Assembly (NCBI GenBank): GCA_963920635.1
Contig: OY987298.1
Span: 116,426,035-116,490,034 of the forward strand
From: Pseudeuparius sepicola
Taxonomy: Eukaryota > Arthropoda > Insecta > Coleoptera > Anthribidae
Direction of reading: 5' to 3'
DNA: 64,000 bases
The notes beneath the pieces were generated by a model that saw only the letters and a list, made by a program, of their open reading frames with translations, did not search any database and was not told where the DNA came from. Numbering within the stretch: position 1 is the stretch's first letter; the number at the start of each line of letters is the position of its first letter. Positions 35,101 to 47,654 of the stretch are shown here, one piece after another. A program made the translations under genes and the position numbers.

Positions 35101-35968
35101 TACCTACGAATGATAGAAGTTGTTAAGAAAGTGTTCGACCTTTTTCGCATTGATGCATTAACTTTATAACAAAACAATAGTTCTGGCCACAGTTTAGTAT
35201 GTAGGTACTGTTAGGTTAGGTTCACAAGAACAATAATTGCAGCTCTTATAGAAAAGAGTACCACTTGACCTTAATATATTGTATTTTTCCTGTACAAAAT
35301 AGGTAGAGTTGACTGGTTGTTTTTCGGAAATATATTTTTTTAGGAAACACTCTCTATGGAGGGAGTGGAACCCTTGCGCTCCGCGCGTTCCAGCTATAAT
35401 TTACAAGCGGCAGCGCCTGAACAAACAAAGTTGAACAGAGCATGTTCGATACCTACGTCTGTAAAGTTTGCCGGGAGTCAGCTAATTTCCGATATTATCG
35501 GTGGCAGAGAGGGTATCGAGAACTTACCTAACGAAACGGACGTGCCAATCCCTTGGCTAGATATCAACTTCTAATTATGCACGATGAAATGTGCAATTCA
35601 GCAGCAAATGGGGCCAATAAGAGACGCATTGCTTGTATCATGTATTGACTTCCAGTGTCAAATAGCTTTAACAGCCGATATTATCAATCATTTGTATGAG
35701 AATTCCAATAAACATGCAAATAAAAACTATAGGCCTTTTGTTAAGGCGGTATTCTTAGTAAAAAACGTTGGCTGAACTATTACTGTCCTGCAGTTAATAG
35801 ACGCAAGTCTAGATGGCACCAGAATCAAAATAATCCTCGCCAGAATCAAAATAATCCTTGTGGCATTAGGGCATAGTTGCCGGTTTTATATAAGAAAAGT
35901 TATATTTTTGCTATAATTTTAATTAACTCTGGATTCTCTGATTCTCAGGTACCAATTGGTACTTTCTA
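35101..35968 (+). other. Unassigned open frames in a GC-richer patch
   Basis: Two consecutive plus-strand frames, 35356-35574 (72 codons) and 35584-35775 (63 codons), lie in sequence noticeably less AT-rich than the surroundings. TTTTTTTAG just upstream of 35343 resembles a splice acceptor. Neither translation resembles a family I know. They could be an exon of an unseen gene or element debris. Confidence 0.25.
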
Positions 35969-36500
35969 CAGGGTGACCCATTTAAAATGGAAGCACCGCC
36001 CTAATTTTTTATTTTTCATCTGATTTTAGCCGGTTTTTTTTCTCAAGATAGGTCGCAAAAAACATTTTTTTTACTTTGGTGCAAAATTTCAGGTCTTAAT
36101 CCCAATTTTCAAAGCCTACTAGGTACGAACTTTTTTCTAGTAAAAAATGACGAAAACCATTTAAAATCTGACACCACAGAGTTAATCAAGGTACCCCAAA
36201 ACCCCCGCATACCAAATTTGAACAAAAAATATACAGGGAGTTCCATTCTGCAGGGTGACAAAGTTGAGCAAAATAGGAATTTTAAAGGCATCTAGAGAGT
36301 CAAGTGTGCCATGGAATCCCGTCAAAATAGATGAACGATCAACAGGACTACTCAAAGTGTTGGTGGCCAATGATTCAATACAAAAATGTAAATGATAACT
36401 ATTTACGCATGTAGCCGCATATAAGGCTAAATACTGAATTACCAACAAGGGCTTCACTAGGGGACATGCAGAGTCATATAGGGCGCTTTTATACAGGGTG
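35969..36500 (+). mobile_element. Partial copy related to the 28614-29871 element
   Basis: Starts TACAGGGTGACCCATTTAAA. From ~36160 it runs parallel to the left arm of the 28.6-kb element: AAATCTGACACCACAGAGTT, ACCAAATTTGAACAAAAAAT, GAGCAAAATAGGAATTTTAA and GTGTGCCATGGAATCCC, ending with CAACAGGACTACTCAAAG. TACAGGGTGAATGG at 36489 may be another end. The two 5' ends differ, so this is a recombinant or only distantly related family member. Confidence 0.65.
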
Positions 36501-39373
36501 AATGGTGAGTGGAAGGTAAGTCGGTTTTTTAAAACCAAAATTTTATATCGATATACTATTCCTATAATTATAGTAAGAGCTTTGTGGAGGTCTGTTTAAC
36601 ATAATTAATTTTGATCGATTACATACTCCTTGGTTTACGCCACATTTTTTAGAAAAAGTATTTCAGTTGATTTTAAAATTTTTCTTTACAAACGATATTA
36701 GTAAAAACAGTTAAATCAGACATGAAACCGTAACATGTGTCAAGAAGAGCTAAGATACAAGTTTTGTTCAAAATAAAATGTTGCGTATTGATTTCTAATT
36801 TTACAAAGTTTTTCGGTATTAAGCAAGTACCTGCCTACTTAGGTAGTTATCGAATTCTTGTTTCATATATGCACAAAATTAACAAATGTGGCCTCGTAGA
36901 TATTAACAATTGACAATTAGAAAATACCCATATCGGAGTATGTAGTGGCGCGCTTCAAAAAATCATATATTTTATTATATACGACCAAATGTATCAAATC
37001 AGGCATCTGCAGACTCGGAAAACATTACTCTTTCAGAAAAAAATATTACAGAATCGTTTAATAGCGATATTCGTCTTAATCCGCGATGAAATTCTGATTT
37101 TGTTGAAAATTGCAAACCAACCCCCAACTTTGGTATGGCGCAGAGCGGAAACTATTGGTCGCAGACGAAAAATGTAAAGACCAAAATTTTGCGAATAGAA
37201 ACTCCCCATTGCGTGGCCTACATGTATAAATACCCCATTTATTCTAAATATATATTTCTGAGAAAATTGTTTAACACAACATAACTAGTTCAACTGTTCA
37301 CGAGATGTTTTGCATGTAAAATTGCTGGGGCCCTCTAAGGAAAGAAAATTAAACCTATTTTTCACTTGTTTAAAATAATTCTAGCCCCAATATATTGTGT
37401 TCTACTTACCGATTTTTTTTTGCTAATCGATTTGGCTCAACTCACCTGAAAAATAAAACTCTCGTTAGCGACATAGTATATGGTGTATAGTGTTATGTGT
37501 TCATTTTTGAACAATTTTATGGAAACTAACGAGGAAAACATTTTTTATATACAGGATGGTCAAACTTAGGAATCTATAGAATAAGTCACAGTAAGTAGAT
37601 TTTTTGTTATATCTAAACATGTATCGAAATCCTAACGGTTTTCGAAATATGTACAATTTTTTTTATTTAGGCACAGTTTAGACGCTCATTAAATACTACA
37701 AATTAAAAATAATTCAGCCTATCTACTTTCACCTGTGCAGGAGAAACGGGGGTCAACCATAATATTTTTTAATAAAAAATTGGTACGCAACTGAAAAAGT
37801 ATTTTTTTCCTTCTCTACATTTCCCAATCAATTCTACGAAAAAACTATTCGTAACTTTTGTTCGAGAAATGTACCTACATTTTTCCACGTTGTTTCATTG
37901 TCTCACAGTCCAAAGCCTATAGATACCTACTTGTTGAAAGGGTGCGCTTCCAATTATACACATGAAATCGTAAAAGATATTAGTAATTGACTTATACTAC
38001 TTAAATAAATCATTAAGTGTTATATATTTTTGGAATGATAATTTTTTGCTATATTAAAAAATTATAGTAGCAACGTTGGATTCTACGTAAAAAAGTGCTT
38101 TAAGAATGTCCTTTTGGGGGGGGGGGGGGGGGGGGGGGTTCAGGATCGGCTCAAGCTTTTGTGGGGCTGGGTGCCGGATGAAAATGCGGGGCCCCGGCAA
38201 GGAATTATTGAATCCATTAAGAACAAATTTCTGAAAATTGATACGCCACTAGAATGGTACCTATATTTTTTGCATGTTATTTTAAGAAAAATGTATAGAT
38301 GAGTTTAGATTACTTCAGTGACGTATATAGAAATTTATTTCGAGTGGGGAGGGACAATTTTGTGAATTTCTTTCAAACAAGTGCATATAAAATAATTTTG
38401 TAAAATGCTCCCCAAGCGAATTTTTTTAGAAATGTTAGGGAAAATTAGTTAAAATTAGTCTTAGGAAATCCCAATATCTTCAGATTTTCAAGCTGCAGTG
38501 AATATTTTTAAATGGTTTTTAATAAAAAACTGGAACAAGTTTAAGTTGAACAAGTTTAACATTAAAACTTTAAATATATTAAATATTAATTATAATAATA
38601 GCTGAATATTCCTTCTCGCATTTATACCTATCCCTTTTCTACTTATTATTTGATATCTCATTATTACGGACATATTCCTACACATTCTTTGCCTGGACTG
38701 ACGACACCTTTAGAATTGCCAGTAGGTATGGTAAGAGTTTTCTTCGGGCCACTTGCCTAACTGAACCTTTCATAAAAATAATAAATAAATCTTCCAATAC
38801 AAATTACTACTAATCTATTCATAAAAGACGCTCTGGGAATCCTCTATTCTCCTAATCCATGGCGCACGCAGCCATGCACCACCGTTCACCGTTTACTGTT
38901 GTCCAGTGTGGTCAGTTATGTTTTATTTTATTTGAAGGCATATTCTGATGATAAAACCAAAAATTATGTTTTGTTGGCAGTTTTCGGGCGGGTTTCCATG
39001 CTCTACTGGAAAACAAGTTTAATAAATTATTACACCCACTGATGCTAGGGGAGCTCGTTCTAGTGGTGGTGCAAAAGCATATAAAATGGTGGTATTTCGG
39101 GGGGTTTGAACCTCCAAAACCCCCCCTCAGACACGGCCCTGCTGGTCGGTATAGAATTTATCGGGCTATATGAAAAGCGTATTTGACAGAGCCTTATTTT
39201 CCCGAACATCCCTTTAGAACGCGGCACAACATTGTCGAGAAGCGCATTATTTCTTGGATAATGACTAAAATAAGGCATGACGTTGCCTCGCTACAGACAC
39301 CAGAAGCTCGGTATTTTTTAATATTATTTTTTATATCTTTACTCTTATTCTAGGAATAGTTGCCAGGATAATA
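36501..39373. other. No gene recognised; G homopolymer and orphan hAT-like end
   Basis: Largely AT-rich. A 23-base G run lies at 38116-38138; part of a 62-codon frame there is a homopolymer artefact. ACGGCCCTG at 39133-39141, preceded by a C-rich stretch, resembles the right terminus of the hAT element at 15651, but no left partner was found. TATACAGGATGG at 37549 is another orphan TIR-like start. Confidence 0.4.
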
Positions 39374-40580
39374 GACCGGGAGATAGTGACAGATTTTTGG
39401 ACGTGATTTTACTCAGTATGCCTTGCAAAGGGCATTATATGGCACATATTCTCACAATAATAAGTTATGAATCATAGAGTCATCCTGGGTTCTTCATGTG
39501 AAAAACTGAGTTTTCAATTATTCGAAAAATATGCGTTTTGATATGATTTTATACAGGCTGCCATGTGATTTATAATGAAGTTCAAAATAGAAAATTCGTC
39601 GGAAAACCATAGGCATACCGTAGGGTGGGTCCAAAGAGCTATTATTGCCACGTGATCTTGTATTTTAATAATTAATTTTTCCACGTTTCTGAACAGGCTG
39701 CCAATGAGAATTATATGCAAGTTCTTATTATGAAAATGCTAAAAAAAGATGGCATACCTTTCGCGCATGTCCAAGTACTGTTTAAATTGAATGTTATTTA
39801 ATCATTTAAACGAGTTATTCTCATTCTCATTGGCAGCCTGTTCAGGAAGGTGGAAAAATTAATTATTAAAATACAAGATCACGTGGCAATAATAGCCCTT
39901 TGGACCCACCCTAACGGTATGCCTATGGTTTTGCGAGGAATTTTCTATTTTGAACTTCATTATAAATCACATGGCAGTATAGTGCCCACCTTTGTATTAG
40001 ATGTTAGTTGGTCGAGCGGTATGTTTAAAGGTGGTCTATAAGTAATTTATTTTGGTGTGGGTCTAAGAATTAACGGAAACAACGGGGAATTTTAATACAT
40101 ATATTTAAAAATAGATATAGTACGCCTATGGTGTATAAAATATGGTACATAAATATGGTAAAATAATCGGTGATAAAAAGGTACAATTGGATTATTAAAA
40201 ATATTACAGACTGAAATGACAATAAATGTTTGAACGAAAATGTGATTTACTAGTTTCCCTTGATCCCAACCCTAGGTGGCGAACAAGAATAGCTCATTTC
40301 AAAAAGAATTTTGCTGAGACTACATGTAGCTTAAAATACTTCACATAAAGTTACAAGGTTTAGGTATACAAGTTAGTTAGCCTGATGTCCCAAACGGTAA
40401 TGAACTACAAAGTTATGAAAAATGCTCAAAAATGAAAATATAGACACAAAACCATTACTAATTCGAAATTGGCACAAAACACATTCAAACTACCCAAATT
40501 TAGCGTAAAATACTAGTATTGTGCGTACACGGCACAGTTATGTTTCTAGCTATAGAAAAATACTCCAAGGCGCTTAAACT

Positions 40581-41338
40581 AGGGTGCGGCAAATCAATCA
40601 GGACAGTTTTGAAAGGCTATTAAAAAAAATTGGCAAAACTTACGAAAAAGTGGTTTATTTTGCTTGCGTCAGTACTACACAACATTTTTTTCACTTAAGT
40701 TTTAAAGAGCACATCGATAAGATTATGTCCTCCAGAAGCGATGCACTGATGTAGGCGATTTCTGAAGTTTTCAACTGCGGTCTGGCACATATCGATCGGA
40801 ATGGCGGCGATTTCTTCTCTAATACGGCTCTTCACTTCTTCCAAGTTGCGAGGAGGATGCTTAGAAACCTTTTCCGTGAGATAGCCCCACAGGAAAAAAT
40901 CGCAAATGCTCAAATCCGGTGATCTCGCCTTGCCGACCACCCCAGTTCGCCCCTCAGAGAGACGAGGCGCGTAGGGACCATCTACCGCAATTTTGTCATT
41001 GAAATCTGCACTGTGTAGGCCCTAGTTGGAACTAAATATACTCAAAGCCTTGTTCTGCAGCCAACCGTTCCAATTCTGACTCAAAAAATGTTCTTTAGTA
41101 GTGATGTCTCCGCCATTCCTATCGATATGTGCCAGAACGCAGTTGAAAACTTCAGAAATCGCCTACATCAGTGCATCGCTTCTGGAGGACATAATCTTGT
41201 CGATGCGCTCTTTAAAACTTAAGTGAAAAAAAAGGTGTGTAGTACTAACTCAAGCAAAATAAACCACTTTTTCGTAAGTTTTGCCAATTTTTTTAATAGC
41301 CTTTCAAAACTGTCCTGATTGATTTGCCGCACCCTGTA
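40581..41338. mobile_element. Mariner-derived foldback with duplicated transposase 3' ends
   Basis: The ends GGGTGCGGCAAATCAATCAG and mirror continue as matched arms of ~240 bp (40581-~40815 and ~41105-41338). Each arm includes the last ~40 codons of the same transposase, pointing outward in opposite directions. The ~290-bp centre contains more of the left copy plus unrelated-looking sequence. Confidence 0.82.
40695..40940 (-). pseudogene. Mariner-type transposase C-terminal fragment
   Basis: The 81-codon frame begins ARSPDLSICDFFLWGYLTEK, the segment right after the second catalytic residue region of insect mariner-like transposases (usual form: W(P/A)ARSPDLTPCDFFLWGYL). It continues through an EIAAIPIDMC..VENFRNRLHQC tail with a GGH near the end, which is the natural C-terminus. 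The N-terminal DNA-binding domain and the first two catalytic Asp residues are absent. The third catalytic Asp is probably the one in SPDLS. A second, inverted copy of the last ~40 codons lies at 41101-41221 on the plus strand with a few substitutions (for example IDVLF versus VDALF). Confidence 0.85.
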
Positions 41339-42326
41339 TTTACTAAGTTCCAATAAAAATAAAAATATTTAGTTACTCAGTAATAGGGCAGCTCAGACGT
41401 CAAAAATTAACAAAAACAAGATAGCTTACTTTTGGTCAGCTCAACGGACAGCATACTGTATTAAGGTCGGTTCTTGGTGTGACTCTGTGGCAGCAAGGCA
41501 GCAGACTCTGGATGTTGTTTCGGGCAGTACTTCGCCCTACAATTGGTGGTCGACGACTTCTTTTCTTTTGGGAGAAAACCCCTTTTATATACCTAAGCTA
41601 AGTTCTTTGTTCTCGCCTCGATTCCAGAATTTGCACGTGTTCTTTAGAACGCTTTTGTAAGCGGATGGAATGTGTAAACAACATGATTTTAGCGCAAGTT
41701 TTTCCAAGAATACTAATAACCGTAGCGAACTTTTCTGGCGTTTTGATAATTATAATATATAAACAACATGGTTTTTCGTTTAACTTAATGTTCCTAGTTT
41801 CCGGTGGTTTGACTCATAACCCGATGATTCCTCGCAGAAGATTTTCAAGGATTTTAGTTAATATTGGCACGAGTTATTCGATAAAATAAAATAAGAATTT
41901 TTGGTGGTACCTACGGGCACCTCAGCAGCCTGTATAAAATCATATCAAAACGCATATTTTTCGAATAATTGAAAACTCAGTTTTTCACATGAAGAACCCA
42001 GGATGACTCTCTGATTCATACCTTATTATTGTGAGAATATGTGCCACATAATGCCCTTTGCAAGGCATATTGAGTAAAATCACGTCCAAAAATCTGTCAC
42101 TATCTCCCGGTCTATAAGATCAAACAACGCCTCTAAATGTTATCAAGTGACCAACTTGACACCAGCCACCTACCTACGTGATTTATTTGTCTATGAAATA
42201 AATTGACGAATTTTTAAACAAGAAGTTATCGATATTCTCACATTCCAGATACAATTAGATACATTATACTTACACGTTAGTAATAAAAACATGAATCTTA
42301 TTGACAGGACGGAGTTGCCCCAATCA

Positions 42327-42373
42327 TCGAGTAAAAGAATATATATTTTAAAAATATATATTCTTTTACTCAA
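42327..42373. mobile_element. 47-nt palindromic insertion with 11-bp target duplication
   Basis: TGCCCCAATCA stands at 42316-42326 and again at 42374-42384. The 47 nt between them are almost wholly palindromic: GAGTAAAAGAATATATATT on one side and AATATATATTCTTTTACTC on the other around a TTAAA centre. Nothing else is present, so this would be a minute foldback insertion or filler created at a repaired break. Confidence 0.6.
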
Positions 42374-42478
42374 TGCCCCAATCAAGTTTGGCAAGTGCTA
42401 TACAAAAAATTGGGAGAAATCGCGATATATTTTGGCAAAATTCCAATTTTCTCCCGATTGAGGGCATTGTGGTTGTAG

Positions 42479-44667
42479 CAGTAGCGTAGCTAGGGGTCTT
42501 GGGGCCCCGGTGCAGAATTCTGCATCGGGGCCCCTATCTCTTTTGTAGTCCAGTAACGATATAATTTTTCAAATGAAAAAATTGCGGGAAAGTAATTTTT
42601 TTAAGGTTACTCATTGTTTTCTGAGTACATATCCAACCAAAAAGATCACACTTAGACCCTCGTTATAGACGTTGCAATAGGAATGGTTTCTTACTTATTT
42701 CTAACAAAAAAAAAACACTGATAAAAATTGTAGATAAAAAAGTTGTCTGCAACTGTGCTTTATGAATTTCTTTTATAACTTTGTTATTTTACAAGTTATG
42801 GGTTCATTAAGCGACGTTTTCTTCTATAATTCGTAAAATAAAAAAGTTACAAATAAAAATAAGAAAAACTGTAGGGAATCAAATTACCTATAGCTGCGGC
42901 TTTTGTCAACATATTTTTTTGTTAAAATATAAATACGAAACCACCTCTATTGCATTCTTCATTACGGGATTTTGAGTGTCATCTCAGTGCCGGTTTAGCC
43001 AAACTTCGGGTCCTGGGCACTATATAGATTTAGGGCCCCTTTTAATAGACTGTCGTCGGCCACTCTTTTAATTGAAACCAAATTTGGGTTTCACTTTTTA
43101 TTACAAAATAGAAAATAAAAACATAAATGTGCATGCAGATTATTTTCGCAAAACTGATCAAATAAATTGCATTGTTTTTATTTTCCCAGTAGATATTTTT
43201 ATTTTCATTGGTGTCATTTTTGACTTCTAAATTCTACATATCGATACACGCATGCAAGAGCATTGCAAGTGACATTTTTGAGATTTTCACTTTTTCGCTT
43301 TTCTCGGGTCTAGTTACAGGATAATTTTGGGTAAAAATACAAAAATATTCAAATTTGTATTATTTTCCCAAAATTTTTGATGTGTCATCCCAGTCATCCC
43401 ATTGTATCTGACAAAATGGACGTTTTCAGCGGTAAAAACATAGTACAGGTACCTAATTACAATTCCAACAGTCTCTATAATTTACGTTGTAAAGACAGTT
43501 ACAATTTTGGGTTTCCATTAGTTCGACTGTTAAAACATTGTAGCGCTATATTTTTTGTCTGGAAAAACCACAGGTTTTTTAAAGGTAATGGCATTTACAA
43601 TGTTCTTATGAAGTTTTATTGAGACACGATACATTTACAATTATAATACTTATTATAGACTAAGAGAAGTAAATTTTTCATTTTTTACCTGTTTTACAAT
43701 TATTTACTTCAGCCATTTAATGTTTTCATCTGTATGTTAAATCAAACAAATATCAGTCTGTTTTAAGAAAGCCACAAAAACCGTACAAAAACATTGTAAC
43801 ACAAGGTGTGTGTTGTAATGTTTTTGCACGGAAATTGTTTAAAATCAAATAAATTGTAACTTCTAATATTTAAAATTGTACCATGGAAAAACATTGTAAA
43901 GGACTGTGCAATGTTTATACCGTAAAATTGATGACATTTTTGGAATTGGAACTACTTAAAAAAGTAGAAAAACTCTCTTGTTCGAAAAAGTAGCTACTAG
44001 GTATAATAGTAGTTAATACCCACTCATCTAAAAGCCTTCTATTGAAAAAAATACAAAAAATATCCATTAGTTCAAAATATATTATTATTTTTAATATAGC
44101 CAAAGTTTTTAAACCTCTGAAAACTAGACTTTTGTCAGTTATAATATTTTTGCATGCGCATAATGTGCAGATCGGAACCGGGCCCCAGCGGGCGCCCGCC
44201 CCGAGCGCCCAGCGGATAAACCAGCACTGTGTCATCGTTTGATTGGAATACAATCCAAGAACAATTCTGGAAAAAATTAGCTGGTCCGCAATAGTTTTTA
44301 TTGAGAATTAATATTAATATACACACGTAACATAATAATAATCGCTACTGAGTGTTGAACAAAACGACTCTGTGACTCTGTTGTGTCTGGGAATGTAGGA
44401 AAACTCGGCCGGCGAGCGGTGTCGGGTTTGACACAAAAAAAATTGAGTGTTATCCTGATGTAGCAAGGAATATATTTAAAAGAGACGAAATCAGCATTGC
44501 CTGCATTTTTAATAAAAATGTTTTCGCCTATTTGGCGATTAAAAAAATATTTATTTCTGGAGAGAAATATTGTCAAGTACGAAAGGAATGTCAAGGATTA
44601 GGGGGCCCCTAAACCCGCGGGGCCCCGGGGCGCCGCCCCGAATTGCCCTAGCATAGCTACGCCACTG
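42479..44667. mobile_element. hAT-type element, outer, with perfect 8-bp target duplication
   Basis: The left end CAGTAGCGTAGCTAG and the right end (mirror) CAGTGGCGTAGCTATG bound the element. GGTTGTAG flanks both sides (42471-42478, 44668-44675). Both subterminal regions are rich in GGGGCCCC-type runs. No transposase is recognisable in the 2.2 kb, part of which is taken up by a second hAT-type element. Frames of 81-112 codons inside are unassigned. Confidence 0.85.
42985..44229. mobile_element. hAT-type element nested in the previous one
   Basis: The left end CAGTGCCGGTTTAGCC corresponds to CAGTGCTGGTTTATCC read from the right. The flanks are TGTCATCT (42977-42984) and TGTCATCG (44230-44237), an 8-bp duplication with one difference. 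The right subterminal region is very GC-rich (GGGCGCCCGCCCC near 44189). The body is non-coding. It is younger than, or inserted into, the outer element. Confidence 0.75.
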
Positions 44668-44675
44668 GGTTGTAG

Positions 44676-45034
44676 GTGACAGAACCGTCTTGTTATTTGT
44701 GATTCCGGGACTAATACGAAGTGCCTGTGAAAAGTTGTCGGTAATACAAAAAGTTTATCCATCTCTAAGGGTATACTCTGACAAATCCCTCGATAGCACC
44801 ACGAATTACTGGGAGATTGCGCGGTCCTCTTAGTATGCTAGTTCAGCTTTACCAAGTATTTGTTTGTGTTTTGTTTCCTGTATTGTTCATGCAAGGAATG
44901 TTCTCCTTCTTATTTCCTTTATAAAAGTAGAGGCTGTGATATAAAATTAATCAGTAAACTCGTAGATACTATATAAATAATATAAGAAGAAATTGTCTAA
45001 AATTTAATGGTCTTAAGATACCTACGTATATTAG
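44676..45034. other. No gene recognised
   Basis: About 360 bp of unremarkable sequence between the hAT pair and a SINE fragment. Confidence 0.45.
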
Positions 45035-45225
45035 TCACGGTGGCGATGTTTGGAGCATTGCTAAATATTTAGACTGCATGTTTCCTGCATTCGATCGACC
45101 TTGGTTTGAATTAAGGTTCAACGAAGCCAAAATAATAGTAATTATCCCCCTCCCCCGCACAAGCATTCAGTTGCTTCTGGGGTACTCCTAGTTTAGAGTA
45201 TTGTGCGGGTGAGAATTATTATTAT
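45035..45225 (+). mobile_element. SINE family S1, internally deleted copy
   Basis: The head (CACGGTGGCGATGTTTGGAG, GACTGCATG, TCGATCGACCTTGGTTTGAA) and tail (GCACAAGCATTCAGTTGCTTC, CTAGTTTAGAGTATTG) match the 2124-2567 copy. The ~250-bp middle is missing. The B box is decayed to GGTTTGAATT, and the copy ends in an ATT-rich tail. Confidence 0.65.
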
Positions 45226-47428
45226 TAGTATTAGCAAAGATGTATGGTTGTATATATCTTTGGCATTAGTATATTACTATTATTCTGCATAATATTGTTA
45301 GCCGCAGCATCGCAAAATTAGGTGTTCATAATTAACTGAGTTTCAGAACGCAAATTCTTCGGTTGATAAGAGAGATATTTGTGTTCCATAAACCGTGAAA
45401 GTTTATCACCACAAAATCCAGTTTAATAAATATTCCTCAAATATTTACCTCTAAAATAGCGTAATTACAAATTCTGAATTCCTTTTAGTAGACGTAGAAT
45501 ATCTAAATTGCTTTTTTGTTTAACTTTCAAACAACTTAATGAGACTGGAGACTTTATAAAGGAAGAGGCAAAATTGTTAGTTGGGCGCGTCTACATATAC
45601 CTATATAAGAGCTTTTACCCGAATTGTAATTGTTTATTATGTGTTTTCCTATTTCAACACAAGTTGAATTACTGCCTCAATGTTCTGGTGAAATTGTTCT
45701 CTATGGTTATTAATAATAATTACATATAATAAAATTATTTATTTACCACACTCTACTAATTAAGATGGCAATATTTAAAATTAATATTTCTTAATAATAG
45801 TAATAACAATAAAATCATAATATACAGAGTGATTCGTTCTGAATGGGAGATCCACAAACTGGAATAGGGAACCAATTGTGGCAATGAGAAATATTGCTAG
45901 TTTTTTTTAATTTGAACTAAGTCAAGAGGGTGGTTTTTGTGAACTTGAAAAGGGGTCAGCTTGGGTTTTTTAAGATGTTAAATAATAATTTTTGATTATT
46001 TTTTATGTAGTTCCTAGTTATACCCTATTGCTTTGATAAATTGTACAATATTTTTTAGGTATATGAACTATACAAAACTATCCAAAAATGCCCATAATAA
46101 TAATAATGTTTTGGCCCCTACCTCCATTTTTTGGATTTATTACATTAGAAGAGAGTTTGGCTTTTTCCCCTTATAAAACGTTTTCGAAAAGAGGATGATC
46201 AGATCTTCCAAAAAAATATCAATAATTTGTTATACCTATACCTACAATTATACAGTTAGTAAATTAAATAAAACTTTTGGATTTCGACCACATTAAAAAA
46301 GTCATTATTTGCTAATCTTGCGATGTACGTGTCGGCGCCCATAGGGGTGTCAAAATTCATCCGCGAAGGGGGAAATTCGAACCGAGAAACATCATCACCC
46401 ACTGAACCTTCTGATCGTGTCTTTTCTGGGGTCACACTGTATGCATTATAAACCAAACCACATATTTGTAATGAAAAAAGTAGCTTAAAATAATCGATTA
46501 CTCCTCAGAGTGGGAAAACGTTAACTCTTATTTTATACTTTTTCCATAAAAGTAAAGTGTTAAAAGAGTGCTTAAAATGCAGCCATCTGCATGTTTATAT
46601 TCCAATGAAATGACTGATATCGATGTACACATCAATAGATATTATAACCTCAGAGAAATAACCAATTATTTCTCTGAGATTATAACCGTCGTCTCCAGTG
46701 TAAAATCCATTTTCCACATCGTATTATTATTAGACATCATGCAGAAATTCTTCCCTAACTTGTTTCTGAAAATATTTAATATGCGATGGAGCAATAGGTC
46801 CAGAACTTGTAAAACTATGAAAGATTACTTAACACCTACCCTCAGGGGAGCACATAAAGGCTCTAATCTTGCCTGGTGTACCTATTCGTCGCATGCAGTT
46901 TAATTTCCCAATTAAAATTTTATGGCATGCCTAAAACTTTCGTCGTATAAAAGTGTTTTTATTTACATAAGTTTTAAAGTCGTATACCTTGGGACGGTTG
47001 TAAAATTTGGGGGGGGGGATATTATAAATATAATATCATACAACTTTTCGAACTTACGTACCTATTCTCCTCCCCCATTGAGAAAAGTCAGTAGAAAATA
47101 GACATCATTATGATCAGGATCAGAACCGAACAAAATATTTTTGAAAACTAGTTAAATATTAAATACTTTTAGTATTTAATTCGATTTAAATACTTCTGGT
47201 GTTTAAATACTCTTTTTGAGTATTTAAATAACGAATTTTTAATATTTATAGATACTATACTACAGAGCATTTAAATTCATTACTTGGCTATATTTCAATA
47301 CCTTCATGAATTTAAAATACTTAAAACCGTTTTATGAAAAGGAAAGTTGTAATACTTGTAGGTAGTACCAGGCACTGTCTATTACAATATTTTATGGTGA
47401 GAAGCACAAGTAACTTACCAAAGGTATA
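45226..47428. other. No gene recognised; local hairpins
   Basis: ACAGAGTGATTCGTTCTGAA at 45829 resembles an orphan TIR end. TTATAACCTCAGAGAAATAA and TTATTTCTCTGAGATTATAA form a strong hairpin at 46643-46686, inside a 111-codon unassigned frame (46568-46903). Nested AT palindromes built from AAATACT/AGTATTT lie at 47150-47245. Confidence 0.45.
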
Positions 47429-47560
47429 CAGGGTGTATAGGGTATCAGTACATTAATTTTAAGGGCGGGTAGAGAAAAATGCGCTTCTGACGAATCTGCA
47501 GTTAAAATTTTTCAAAAGTGGATATTAACGACAGAAATAATTTAAAAATACTCGGATACG
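47429..47560 (+). repeat. Dispersed repeat, diverged copy of 15171-15300
   Basis: Starts ACAGGGTGTATAGGG; shared blocks are listed at the partner. It lies ~100 bp upstream of the satellite array. Confidence 0.65.
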
Positions 47561-47654
47561 CTGTAACTACGTTTTTTGATTAGTAGGTGATAAAAAGTGA
47601 TGTTTTTGTTAAATTATCTGTGTGTGTGCATGGAGAAAGCAATAACCAGTTCGT

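Larger units (their letters stand above)
39374..42112. mobile_element. Composite foldback element, TA-flanked
   Basis: The outer ends are GACCGGGAGATAGTGACAG and its mirror, with TA on both sides (39372-39373, 42113-42114). Arms of ~190 bp (39374-39562 and 41925-42112) match closely. Adjoining the left arm, 39562-39720 is mirrored by 39830-39985 (GGCAGCCTGTTCAG, GATCACGTGGCAATAATAG). The element therefore has two layers of inverted repeats. The mariner-derived foldback at 40581-41338 lies inside it. 41340-41920 is non-coding apart from an unassigned 74-codon frame. Confidence 0.8.

Noticed and set aside
35205..35222. Telomeric TTAGG array
   Set aside because: Only two consecutive TTAGG units, expected by chance.
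38114..38302. 62-codon glycine-rich ORF
   Set aside because: Its glycine run is only the 23-base G homopolymer.
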